NCBI GenBank assembly: GCA_936450465.1
Contig: OW388304.1
Span: 36,733,593-36,797,592, forward strand
Length of the DNA: 64,000 nucleotides
Source: Gibbula magus
Taxonomy: Eukaryota; Mollusca; Gastropoda; Trochida; Trochidae
Direction: 5' to 3'
Of this stretch, positions 32,516 to 42,413 are shown piece by piece. The translations under genes were made by a program, and so were the position numbers. The notes under the pieces are model-generated. The model was given only the letters and a program-made list of their open reading frames with translations. It ran no database searches and was not told where the DNA came from. The first letter of the stretch is position 1. Each line of letters opens with the position of its first letter.

Positions 32516-34540
32516 ATACAGTGACTATTATTACAGTGTCAGTTCAGTAGATCTACTTTCCAGCTATTTGTTTCTATGAATAATAATGAATAAAGTAGAT
32601 AACTCATGGGGATTCTTTATACTAGCATCGGTTTAATATCAAGCAGTCTTGCTAGGAAGTCCGAATTTTGAACTTCTCAAAGCTAAACACACGCTTTTGC
32701 ATGTTTAGGCCTTCTTTCAAGTTTGTGAGAAATATGGTTTTGAGTTTTTAGAAAAAGCGATTTAGTCAGAACGTGTATCGATATGGTATGTTAGTCGATT
32801 GAAAATATGAATTGTTTGAAATAAAATCTGAAATGTATACAATGTCTATTTTGCATAAACAAAGTTTGCGTATTGTGTGAATGTCTACCTAAATTTATAA
32901 CGCACAGTTATCAAGAGAATTTTTAAAATAAAAAATTCACCACTTTTACACTTCTCTCAATATTTGCTTTAATAGAACATAAAAAAAGTCACCAAATGAA
33001 GGTTTGTCCTTGGTGTGTCATTGGCACAACTATACCCTTAACATTTCCATAGATAGACGTGACATGGGCATTTTAAAGGTAAAGGTAAATTACTATTCGA
33101 GTGTAAACCACTTTTGATACATTTGTTTTCATTGGTAAAGTAAACCAAAAAATCATATAATCCTTTTACAAGAGTTTTTTTGTATTTCGAAAGTCGAAAA
33201 TGTTTTCGATAAAGTTATGATTGAATAAACTGTAAAATTGTAATGTTCAATTATCCGAAAGAATACTAGAAGTGCGAACACAAAGTATATTTGACAAATA
33301 CCGTTGGAACTGGGATATGATAATTGATTGTGCATTTTTGAACAGTTACGTGGGTTCTCTTGTTTAAGCTATAAACAGAACAAACGATTTCTAAAGTCCT
33401 GATTTACGTTTTTAACAAAGTTTTAAAGAAGTGATCCGAAGCCCTGTTGGTTTTAACCCGTATTCATCGGCCGTTCATCAGTTGAAAACTGATAGGCTTA
33501 CGCAAGTCACACAACCTCATTAATAGTGGTATTGCCTCTATATACAATTGCCTATATGGACTCTGCTGAGCTTTGGATAATTACCACATTGACCCATATA
33601 TATACACTATAACGTCAACATTCTGAATAAGTTCGTGCGTTAGAGTAGAAGTGCCTCTATCAGAGATTTAACTCAATATAAGTATCTCTTACATAATTGC
33701 TCTCAAAACTCAAACTTACGAGTAAAGAAAGCTATACCTATTTTTTCAAAAGAGTTTAAAAAATGAAAAACAGTTATAAGATAAAATGATAATGTATAAT
33801 GTCGTAAAGACATATTCAGTTTCATTCATCAGGATATGATAATTTTCTTTGATTGGCTGTTCAAACACACATGTTGCTTCGACATTATGTTAATGAAATA
33901 AATATATATGCAATATTATATCAACATGACGATTAGAGGTATGTTTTAGAAACATGAGCCAATAAAGTTTCCAAAGATTGAATGTTAAGTCTAATTGGCT
34001 TAGTAGGACATTAGAGGCAATCCAGAGGGGATGTATGTAAATAGATGGAACCCCAGGGACAACCCCTTCCCTGCCAATATGTGGCGATCAAGATGTGAAT
34101 CCAATAACCATTTAATTTTTCACATAAAGAGTAAATATATACCAGATTTTCATAGAATAAAAATGCCAATGCCAGAATAGCTGACAGAAACACAAATAAG
34201 TAACAAAACTTTTCCTGAGAAGAAATGAAAGATGTTTAATATAATATTTGATAGATTAACTAAAACAAACATTAACTGCAAACATTATGATAACTAGTGC
34301 TTTGCATAAAGTATATTGATGATATTATGTCTGCCTATGACATATTATGTTTACGACACCAGTGTTTGAATATTAGTATTCCCGAGGACAGCGAGGGATA
34401 TACTGATATTCATCTTTTAGAATACAGGCCTGCAACGACTGGGTTGAAAGGAGATCCATTAACAAGGACTATTTTGAAAATTTTGGTTTTGCCAGTTGAT
34501 TAAAGAAAATTTCTTTACATGGTTCCGTAAAGCCATGGGA
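32516..34540. other. Nothing recognised
   Basis: About 2 kb of AT-rich sequence inside the 10.6-kb element. Open frames are under 70 codons and no repeat partner was found in the window. Confidence 0.4.
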
Positions 34541-34544
34541 ATAG

Positions 34545-35180
34545 TTTTTGTCATTCGAAATAATAAAATGTGTTCACAATAAAATGGCCGCCATGCAATT
34601 TTTGCTTTATTCGCAACAATGTTATTACCACTGCGGATAGTTGGTTTGTGTGATAAGATGTTTTACCCTCTATAGTAAATATAGATGACATAAACTATCA
34701 TTAAAAATGGGAAATTTGAACTAAACAAATTTAAAAGAAAAGTGATACTGCCCCTTTAAAGGCATAGTTCGGCTGAGGTACCTCTTCGCATACGATATTT
34801 GACGTCAACATGATGTGTGGATTGTGAGCGTGGATCAAGAATACTATTAATAGGCTTGCTATTGTGCATAAATACCATCATTGAACAAATGTAAGCCTTT
34901 CTTCTTAAATCTTATTTCTGACGAACTTCTTACGTTGTCGTGTCTCTTAAAAGTTACTGAACCTTTTTAAAGATTTAAAACATTCAAAACAATCAATGGC
35001 CGCCATGATATGTTTGCTTTATACGCTACACCGGTATTACCACTACGGATAATTGGTTTGTGTGATAAGATGTTTTACCCTTTAAAGTAAATATAAATGA
35101 CATAAACTATCATTATGAATGGGAAATGTGAAAAAAATTTAATTTAAAAAAAAAAGTGCTACTGCCCCTTTAAAGGCACA
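34545..35180 (+). repeat. Two ~200-bp repeats with TACTGCCCCTTTAAAGGCA ends, ~410 bp apart
   Basis: 34555-34765 and 34975-35178 share AATGGCCGCCATG, ATTACCACT.CGGATA, TTGGTTTGTGTGATAAGATG, TAAACTATCATTA and ACTGCCCCTTTAAAGGCA. A partial inverted copy with the same GGCGGCCAT and ATTATCCGTAGTGGTAAT blocks lies at about 49870-49940, with a TACTGCCCCTTTAA end at 50100. This is a short dispersed, non-coding family. Confidence 0.75.
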
Positions 35181-35783
35181 AACATGTACATCTTTGATTT
35201 CTAATAACAAATGAAATGTTGAAATTACTCAAAACATCAGTTTGTAACTACAAACTTCACCCAACCCTTTAAAATATTTATTATAAGGGGTAGAACAATG
35301 AAATCTTCATTCTTGAATAAACCAAATATTTTATTGAACTTCCTAGCATTAATAATTTGAAGTTAATAAGTTTCTGTAGATAAATTGAAGGTTTGAGTTT
35401 GAATACCCTGCCATACTCATATTCGAAAGGGCATTAAGACAAAATGAACAAACATATGTATGTAATAAAGTTGTTATTCCTAAATGGTTTATATTTCTAT
35501 GCCAGATACTTTCGGAGAAGATGTCGTTGACACTCCATGTCTCTTTAAAGGTTTAGTCTCCATTGTCAAAGATGTTATCCTGAAATTTTGATCTTCCTGT
35601 GCCAAGTGGTTTCAGGAAAATGTCTGCTTTGCCTATATTTTAGCAGGGTCAGGAGAAAATGTATAAAAATCGATCCCCTAAGTGCCACGTGTGCAACGGT
35701 TCTGGAGGAGAAGTCGAACATGTGAACAGTTTATGGATGCCGGATCTATATAATTCGTAATTCTAAAAGTTACGAAAATACGG

Positions 35784-35988
35784 TTATTACATTTTACGTA
35801 AATATTTATTCCATTTTACCGCAAGTAACGGTTATTACAATTTACGTCAATTTTTATTACAATTTGCGTCTTACATTTTACGTCAATATTTATTACAATT
35901 AACGTTGGTATTACAATTTACGTCAATTTTATTAAAATTTGCTGCAAGTATTACAATTCACGTCGTTATTACAATGTACTTCGTAACA
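35784..35988 (-). repeat. Right terminal inverted repeat of the 10.6-kb element
   Basis: The reverse complement reproduces the left terminus, including TGTTACGA, AACGACGTGAATTGTAATAC and CCGTTACTTGCGGTAAA. It ends at CGTAACA before GGCTA. Confidence 0.9.
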
Positions 35989-37311
35989 GGCTAATTTTTT
36001 CACCTTGGGAATTGAATTAAGTTATTCTTTTGAATACCTTGTATACCTCCTGAAATCTAACAATTGTGTCCATGTTGACATTGAAACCCTTTTTGGACAG
36101 TATACATCTGTTTTAAAAGAATATGTTATTGAGTTCACGGACATATAATGACACACAAATAAATCTGGACTCAAATTTGATATTGAATAACAGTACCGAT
36201 GACATTTCGTCTGTTGTGGTCTGTTGTCTGTCATGTACGTAGGTGTGCGTGATGCATTATGCTTGTCATCAGTTCTACATAAGGACAATGCGCTGTGCGA
36301 TTGCAAGGAACACGGTTATAATGCGTAAAATGTGTTGACATTCGTTTTGAGTTCGTTCAGCATGCATGCTATATTCGGTCGAAGTACGCTATGTCTATTC
36401 ATATGTAATTCGAGAGAGCAGAAAATACTGCGTATGGAGTGCATACCCACTACGTATTAATAACGTACGTGTACCGCACGCGACCGATGGGAAATCGATG
36501 TATTGCGTATGAATAACTTATGAGTTGCTTATCATCGTATGCAACATAGTTTCATGCGTATAGAAATGGTCTATTCGTATGCCGACGTATAAGAAACGAC
36601 TTAAAACTTATAGATGCCAATGAGCGGCGTATATTACCTACGGTCGCGTATGAAAGAAATATCAAAACGCAACTCAGAGGAAATGACGATACGCAGAAGT
36701 GTGACAGGGGCTTAAGATTGAATTACGGTAATTCCGTTCGAAGTACGGCAGTTCCGTTCGAAGTATGACAATCCCGTTTTTAGCACGTTAGTACTCCGTC
36801 CAATTTCAGAACGGGGAGAACGTTGGACATGTCCAACATTCAAGCGCACCCTTTCGTTTTTAGTACGTCCGAGCCAGTTCATAAAGTTCACAAACAGTTG
36901 CAATTACGTCCATTCCGTTCTAGGACAGTTTTAGCCTGTTCTAAAAAATTCAAGAACGTGTTGAGAACGAGTTTGGCGTAAAGGGCCTATTATGAACGGG
37001 CAATATTATCTCATCTAAACGTGGTGCCAACTGTCAGAGAACGAGATAAAGACTAGGTGGACTTTCTGAGAACTGTCTGTAAATGTTCTTGGATCGTAGT
37101 ATTGAAATTTATGCACACACGTTACCCGTTCCTGTCCCGTTCGAGGTCGTATTACAATAATTGTAATGAGAACTACCTTTGTGTAACTCAGGCATTAGAA
37201 ATACACTGGGCGCAAGGTCGCTTTCTCTCTTTGATGTACGATAACTCAGTGCTAAGAGTATCTCAAATAAATATATTACTATATATAATATATATATATT
37301 AGTAAGAAATA

Positions 37312-38697
37312 GGCAAGGTTGTGTACTGAGCCCATTTTTATTCTCATTTTTCATAAATGAATTGGCTATGCAGATCGAGAATAACTGTTCACATGGTGTA
37401 CAACTACATCCTGATGTTTTCTAAATATTCCTTTTACTCTTTGCAGACGATATTGTGCTCATTTCAAGTACTATTTCAGGTCTTCAAAAACAAATTAATG
37501 AACTTGAAAGTTGTTGTGACAATTCAAAATTATCAGTTAACTTGGATAAAACAAAGGTGCTGGAAAGGTGCTGGAAAGGGTGGAAAACTTTCGAAGAAGG
37601 AAAAATGGTTTTATAAAGATTGTGAATTAGATATAACAAATTCCTACAAATATCTTGGAGTATTTTTCACTAATCAAGTATCATGGTCTACGCATACAAA
37701 CTATGCATCAATACAGGGGAAAAAAGAATTGTTGGTATTATAAGACAGATGAGTATACTAGGTGACCTAAGCATAAACACATTTTTCAAAATATTCGATG
37801 CCAAAATATACCCCATTCTCTTATACGGGGCAGAAATCTGGGGGTTTGGCAAAACTAGAAATGGTTCATCTTTATGCAAGTAAAAAGTTCTTAGGTGTTG
37901 AAAAAAATACTCCAAACTTAATGATTTATGGAGAATGTGGCAGATTCCCTTTATATATCCACTCATATTGTAAAGCTATTCGGTATTGGATAAAGCTTCT
38001 TCACATGCCCTCATACCGCCTACCTAAAAAATGTTATGAAATGATGCTCTTATACGACAAAAATGGCCACAAGAATTGGGTTACCGGCGTTAAAGCAACA
38101 CTATTTTCTGTGGGATTTGGGAATATTTGGCAAAATCAAGAAATATGTGTAGATCCCGAATTCATGAGTGAATTTACACAAAGACTAAAAGATATATATT
38201 TTCAAAATTGGATGGAAAAATTATCACTTTCAAGTAAATGTGACACGTACCTAACCTTTAAAAGCAATATCCATACCAAATATTACTTATCTTTGTTTAA
38301 ATGTAAAGAAATACAGAACTAGTCTAGCACGATTCCGATGCTCGTCTCATGAACTTTATATTGACACGGGTAGATATAAGAATATAAGTAGAGAACAAAG
38401 ATTTTGTCAAATATGTAAGTCTAATATTATAGAAGATGAATACCATTTTTTTACTGATTTGTCCTTTGTTGAGCATCATCCGAAAGAAATATATCAAAGA
38501 AAAATACTATGTAAATCCAAATAAGATAAAATTGTCTCTACTTTTAAACAGTGTAAACAAAGAAGAAATTGAAAACCTCTCCATGTTTATTTTTTATGCG
38601 TTTGTACATAGAAATCTCATTATTTCATGAAATGTCAGTGCACTGTATATCTTGTACTATAGGCCTGAGGCCTTTTAAGTACTGAAATAAAGATATA
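37312..38697 (+). mobile_element. 5'-truncated non-LTR retrotransposon in unit R
   Basis: It is flanked by 12-bp direct repeats TAGTAAGAAATA (37300-37311 and 38698-38709). Copy B has the single empty site at 57691-57702. The 3' end is GGCCTGAGGCC, then ACTGAAATAAAGATATA. The coding part starts within RT motif B (QGCVLSPF) and continues through LFADDIVLIS (motif C), YKYLGVFFT, LLYGAEIWG, TPNLMIYGECGRFPLYI, and a C-terminal CQICKS...EDEYHFF zinc-knuckle-like region. Frameshifts and stops (for example near 37560-37640, 38330 and 38525) make it non-functional. The family resembles CR1-like elements. The decayed RT at 40240-40790 is of the same type. Confidence 0.9.
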
Positions 38698-39199
38698 TAG
38701 TAAGAAATATACCCGGTACATGTTTACTTTAACATTATAGGCTTTCAATCGTGCATGATACTTTAAATCAATTTTGAATAGTGCAATGTCGGCGCAGCAA
38801 ACACAGACAAGGAACAACATTCCAACTGTTACGTGCAGATAATCATTCGTGCAGACTATGGACACATTTATGTGCGCAAATGTACCCTGAAATTACGTAT
38901 TCGCATGTATATGCCTATATTGTTATCACTAAAGGGACACTACGTGTTTTTCATGAAATTTTATTTAGATGTAATACATATCAATATATCATAACATATC
39001 AAATGCCCTGATTATCCTCCAAATCATCTCACTCGACGCCAAATATTTGGCAATAACTTGCTTTCAATGAAACTCGAGTAGCGGCTTAATACACGATGAG
39101 AAGTCGGATTCATGCGCCCTAATTACAAGCACACCAGTTATATGTTCATTTAAACTTTACCAACCAATATCTGTCCCTCTATCTGCTTCATATAAATAT

Positions 39200-39372
39200 A
39201 ACATAGTTATATTTGGGATTAAACTACCTTCAATAGTACAAATTCTCGTACTTTTTCGGGCCGAGTCCCATGCGGGATTCGAACCCACGCCCTCAGAGTA
39301 AGGCAACTATCGCCAGCATTGACTGTACCAACAGCTTACCACACGACCATTTCGCCTCGACAAAAATCGAGG
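39200..39372 (-). mobile_element. tRNA-derived SINE in unit R copy A
   Basis: On the minus strand, a perfect B box GGTTCGAATCC (complement of 39275-39285) follows GAGGGCGT, with a plausible A-box region ATGGTCGTGTGGTAAGC about 55 bp upstream. Downstream is a body, GGGACTCGGCCCGAAAAAGT. The tRNA-like head is too altered for a functional tRNA. A second copy at 58160-58345 sits at the matching place in copy B, so the SINE predates the duplication. Confidence 0.72.
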
Positions 39373-39511
39373 TCCAACAATCGATAGTTAAGCTCATTTT
39401 ATATTCAATACCCCTCTGATAGACGTAACTTTGGCGCAGCTCCCAAGGCTGAATGCATTGTGGTCGTGTAATCCCGTAGCAACCATTCATAAAAGTGTCC
39501 TGTTCATTATC

Positions 39512-39548
39512 GATATCAGGACTGTTTCGTCCAAACAGTCCTGATATC
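39512..39548. repeat. Perfect 16-bp stem hairpin with 5-nt loop
   Basis: GATATCAGGACTGTTT, loop CGTCC, then the exact complement. Copy B lacks this stretch. It could be a processed end of a small element. No T-run follows, and no function is assigned. Confidence 0.7.
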
Positions 39549-39599
39549 TGATACACGGACATTTTCAAAACCACTTTTAGATAAGGTACAGTTTATCAA

Positions 39600-40239
39600 C
39601 GCCAATGACATAACGATTAAGCTTAACGTTTGATTCACTATGGTCAAGGCGTAAAAATCGAATTTATTTGATGTAATACTCAATATGGTTGGGAGTAAAA
39701 TACTTGAATCAATTGATTGACTTCTGCCAAAATGTGAACTTGAAAAAATAGACCCAAAATATAAACATTAACAACTGTAATGTTTAGAAAGTTATGTTAC
39801 AAATGATAAGTAGTAGTTTGAAGCATAGACAATAATATGCAATTATGGAAATATACAAAGTAAACAATGTATAAGAATGTTCAAGTTACCTAAGTATTGA
39901 AAATCCTACCGATTTACATGACATTTAGAAGTCACCTTCAAGGTTCATTGTCGCAGAGCCACGCTTATAAAATTATAGAGAAATTTCGTCGCAAATTACC
40001 CGTATGTTCATAAATTGGGTTTATACACGGGAAGCAGAACAGTTCAAACACCGGCTAGCATGAGATGAAACTCAAGGGTCACTGCTTATCAACAATAGCA
40101 GGTCAATGTTGTTACAACCTCTTGGGTTATACAAAATGCGAAAAAGTAAATGAACAAACAAAACAAAATGAAATAAATTAAATCATCATCATTTACAATT
40201 ACAGAAGTATTGCTTTACTTAGTGTGGCTAGCAAATTGT
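39600..40239. other. Nothing recognised
   Basis: AT-rich sequence after unit R copy A, without a supported feature. Confidence 0.4.
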
Positions 40240-40790
40240 ACACTTCTATATTAAACAATAGGATTTCTAACAGTAAGATTGTGGAATCTCAGGGAGGGTT
40301 TCGGAAGGGTTAAGCACTGTATACAACATGTATATTCTCCAGTCTGTTATTCAGCGTTGTTTGTCTAAGAAGAGAGGCAAGGTTTATGCTTTGTTCGTGG
40401 ATTTTAAAAAAGCTTTTGATCTCGTTGATAGATCGAAGTTGTGGCATAATTTATCACGTCAATGTGTATCTTCCAAGTTTACAATCTATTTATGACTGTG
40501 TTAAGGCATGTGTTAGGGCTCGCAATTGGTATTCTCAATCGTTTGATTGTCCTATTGGATTAAGACAAGGTCGTGTTTTGAGTCCCCTTTTGTTTTCGAT
40601 GTTCATTAATGATCTTGCAAAAGAGATAGAGTCTAATCTTTCTCATGGTATTCAAATGCACCCGGAACTAGTGGAACTATTTGTATTATTATTTGCTGAG
40701 GATGATCCAGATATATTAATAAAGATGCATTATGTAAACAGATTACTCCACTGTTTATATTACAACTCTGTTTAGTATGTAATTGAAGTT
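40240..40790 (+). pseudogene. Decayed CR1-like reverse transcriptase fragment
   Basis: I read VESQGGFRKG, then LFVDFKKAFDLVDRS (motif A with its Asp), then after a frameshift IGLRQGRVLSPLLFSMFINDL (motif B), SHGIQMHPE, and LLFAEDD where motif C (FADD) is expected. The GIQ.HPE segment matches the LINE at 37312-38697 (GVQLHPD), so both belong to one family. Several stops and frame changes are present. It breaks off before the poly(G) tract. Confidence 0.8.
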
Positions 40791-40793
40791 TAT

Positions 40794-40823
<30 letters not shown>
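40794..40823 (+). repeat. Homopolymer of 30 G
   Basis: An uninterrupted G30 lies between TTTAT and ATATGTGG. It could form stacked G-quadruplexes. The true length may differ because such tracts are hard to sequence. Confidence 0.85.
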
Positions 40824-40824
<1 letters not shown>

Positions 40825-41182
40825 TATGTGGAAAGTGGAATGAGAGCTGCTTTACATCAACACTTTAGACGGCGGTGACTTGCATATAAGGCCTTTGTTA
40901 AAAGATGCAACTACAAACCGGTTTATCCTGTCTGAATAATGTCATGCATCACCCCGTGCACATACACACACCTTGAGTTTATTTGCATATGGTACTAGAA
41001 AACGTGTTCATTTACTGTGCGTTTACCTGAAGAAAAAAGTGAGTAAGTACTCCAGGTTTTTAAACTATTGTCATAGTGACATTCATGTTTAGTTACTCTT
41101 TTTCAGCAATAACCATTGGCTCGAGAGAGTTGTAATATTGTGTACCGACAACATCGCCAATGGAGATTCTTGTACATTTTGC

Positions 41183-41580
41183 GATTCCCCAATCGCCAAA
41201 TATATCATTATTACTAGTTTTCAATTAAAATCGAGTAACATCATTATGCATGTGCCTAAAGCGAAAGTGCATGTCCTATTTACATGAACAGTAGTTATAT
41301 GACCTATTAAACATTATCAACCCAAATTTGTTATTTTATCTGGTTTAAATAAGATTCCAAAATTACGTTTGACTCATTGGCGCGCGCCACACCCAGTGCA
41401 TTGTCCGGTTTTCGATCAGAAATCGACACTTTTACCTTCATATCGTCAATATACTAACTCGAGTATCATCAAAATGGTAGTTTTCGGTAACAGTTGGTAC
41501 TTCTCGATAAAGTAAGACCATTTATAACGTTTGGCATATTTGACCCCAAACAACACAATGGATGTACCTTTAACTCAAAA
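41183..41580 (+). repeat. Dispersed ~380-bp repeat (copy 2)
   Basis: Second copy of the repeat at 5283-5660, in the same orientation, from CCCAATCGCCAAATATATCA to GGATGTACCTTTAA. It has scattered substitutions plus a small insertion (CTCGAGTATCAT) near 41457. Confidence 0.88.
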
Positions 41581-41699
41581 TCTTACAAGCGCTCATCAAG
41601 GTTAGCAAGCGCTCACATTTTAAAGTGATAATATATTATTACATTATTTACTACTATGAAATCAGTCAGACTTCCAGGCGATTCTACAATTTACCAGTA

Positions 41700-41935
41700 A
41701 CTAGATTTGTCTAATTTCATTTCAAGTGCTTTAGATAAGGTTGAAGAAGGAACAGCCGTGTTTTGTGACATGTGTAAGAATTTTGAAAAAGTATGGCATA
41801 GATGACTTAATGGAAAATTAATAGATTGGCTTCGTAGTTATCTGATAGCTGAGTTCAGAAGGTAGTCGTAAACGGATATAACTCCGAATTTAAACCTGTT
41901 TTGCCCGGTGTCCCACAAGAATCAGTTTAGGATCT
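41700..41935 (+). pseudogene. Jockey-like RT fragment (motifs A-B), decayed
   Basis: TAVFCDMCKNFEKVWHR corresponds to the motif A region (FCDxSKAFDKVWH), with D kept. It is followed by GKLIDWLRSYLI and, after stops, GVPQES where GVPQGS is expected. Stops occur after VWHR and later. It directly precedes a separate RT fragment that starts earlier in the domain, so these are two insertions or a rearrangement. Confidence 0.7.
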
Positions 41936-41969
41936 TTGTTATTTTTATATATATTTATTATATATACAT

Positions 41970-42413
41970 ATTTGTTATTTAATTTGTCCTTAAAAAACAG
42001 TGTGTATCCAAGTGTGTGGAAAGAAGCAAATGTTATGCCCTTATTTAAAAAGGGTGACCCCACAAAAGCCTCTAATTATCGACCTATATCTTTGATCAGT
42101 TGTGTCGGCAAAGTGTTTGAAAGAGTCATGTTCAAACATCTGTAATTATTTCAATGCAAATCAATTATTGTATAAATATCAATCAGGTTTTCAATCTGGT
42201 CATTCAACTGTCCTTAATTAATTGAAATTTATGACCAAATATTTTAGATATCAAAAAACATTACTGTATGGTTTTCTGTGATGTTTCTAAGGCTTTTGAT
42301 CGTGTGTGGCAGAAAGGTCTATTGTTGAAATTAGAAAAGTATGGAATTCATGGTTCATTTTTACACTGGATAGCTGATTACATAAGTAATCGTTCACAAC
42401 GCGTGTTTGTTAA
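41970..42413 (+). pseudogene. Jockey-like RT, 5' part, interrupted at TTAA
   Basis: It covers SVWKEANVMPLFKKGDP, SNYRPISLISCVGKVFERVM, then YQSGFQSGHST in another frame, then MVFCDVSKAFDRVWQKGLL (motif A), HWIADYISNRSQRVFVN. The frame is lost at 42414, where foreign sequence begins. The protein resumes at 46774. Stops or frame changes near 42145 and 42220 show it was already decaying or decayed later. Confidence 0.82.

Larger units (their letters stand above)
25374..35988. mobile_element. 10.6-kb insertion with long AT-rich terminal inverted repeats
   Basis: It inserts into unit R copy A. The left border is GGCTA|TGTTACG at 25373/25374, and the right border is CGTAACA|GGCTA at 35988/35989. 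Copies B (55847-55851) and C (63111-63115) have the single empty GGCTA. The target duplication is therefore 5 bp and the element runs TGTTACG...CGTAACA. The terminal inverted repeats (25374-25540 and 35784-35988) are built from ACGTAAATTGTAATA-like subrepeats. No frame long enough for a transposase, integrase or polymerase is seen, so it is probably non-autonomous and serves as host to further insertions. TG..CA ends recall integrase-type elements (LTR retrotransposons, Ginger transposons), but a 5-bp target duplication with inverted termini does not settle a superfamily. Confidence 0.88.
35989..39430 (+). repeat. Unit R, copy A, second segment
   Basis: It resumes exactly where 25373 stopped (GGCTAATTTTTTCACCTTGG) and runs parallel to copy B 55847-58440, and to copy C from 63111 to 63603. 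It contains a CGTATG/TACGTA-rich stretch (about 36360-36640) and AAGTACGGCAGTTCCGTTCG blocks near 36720-36960. It also contains a LINE insertion (37312-38697) and a tRNA-derived SINE (39200-39372). It loses similarity to copy B just after GCATTGTGGTCGTGT near 39470. Confidence 0.85.

Noticed and set aside
25374..35988. LTR retrotransposon
   Set aside because: The ends are TG...CA with a 5-bp duplication, but the terminal repeats are inverted rather than direct, and no gag or pol is present inside.
39275..39285. Functional tRNA gene
   Set aside because: The B box is perfect, but the rest does not fold into a standard tRNA, the sequence continues into a SINE body, and it recurs at 58249.
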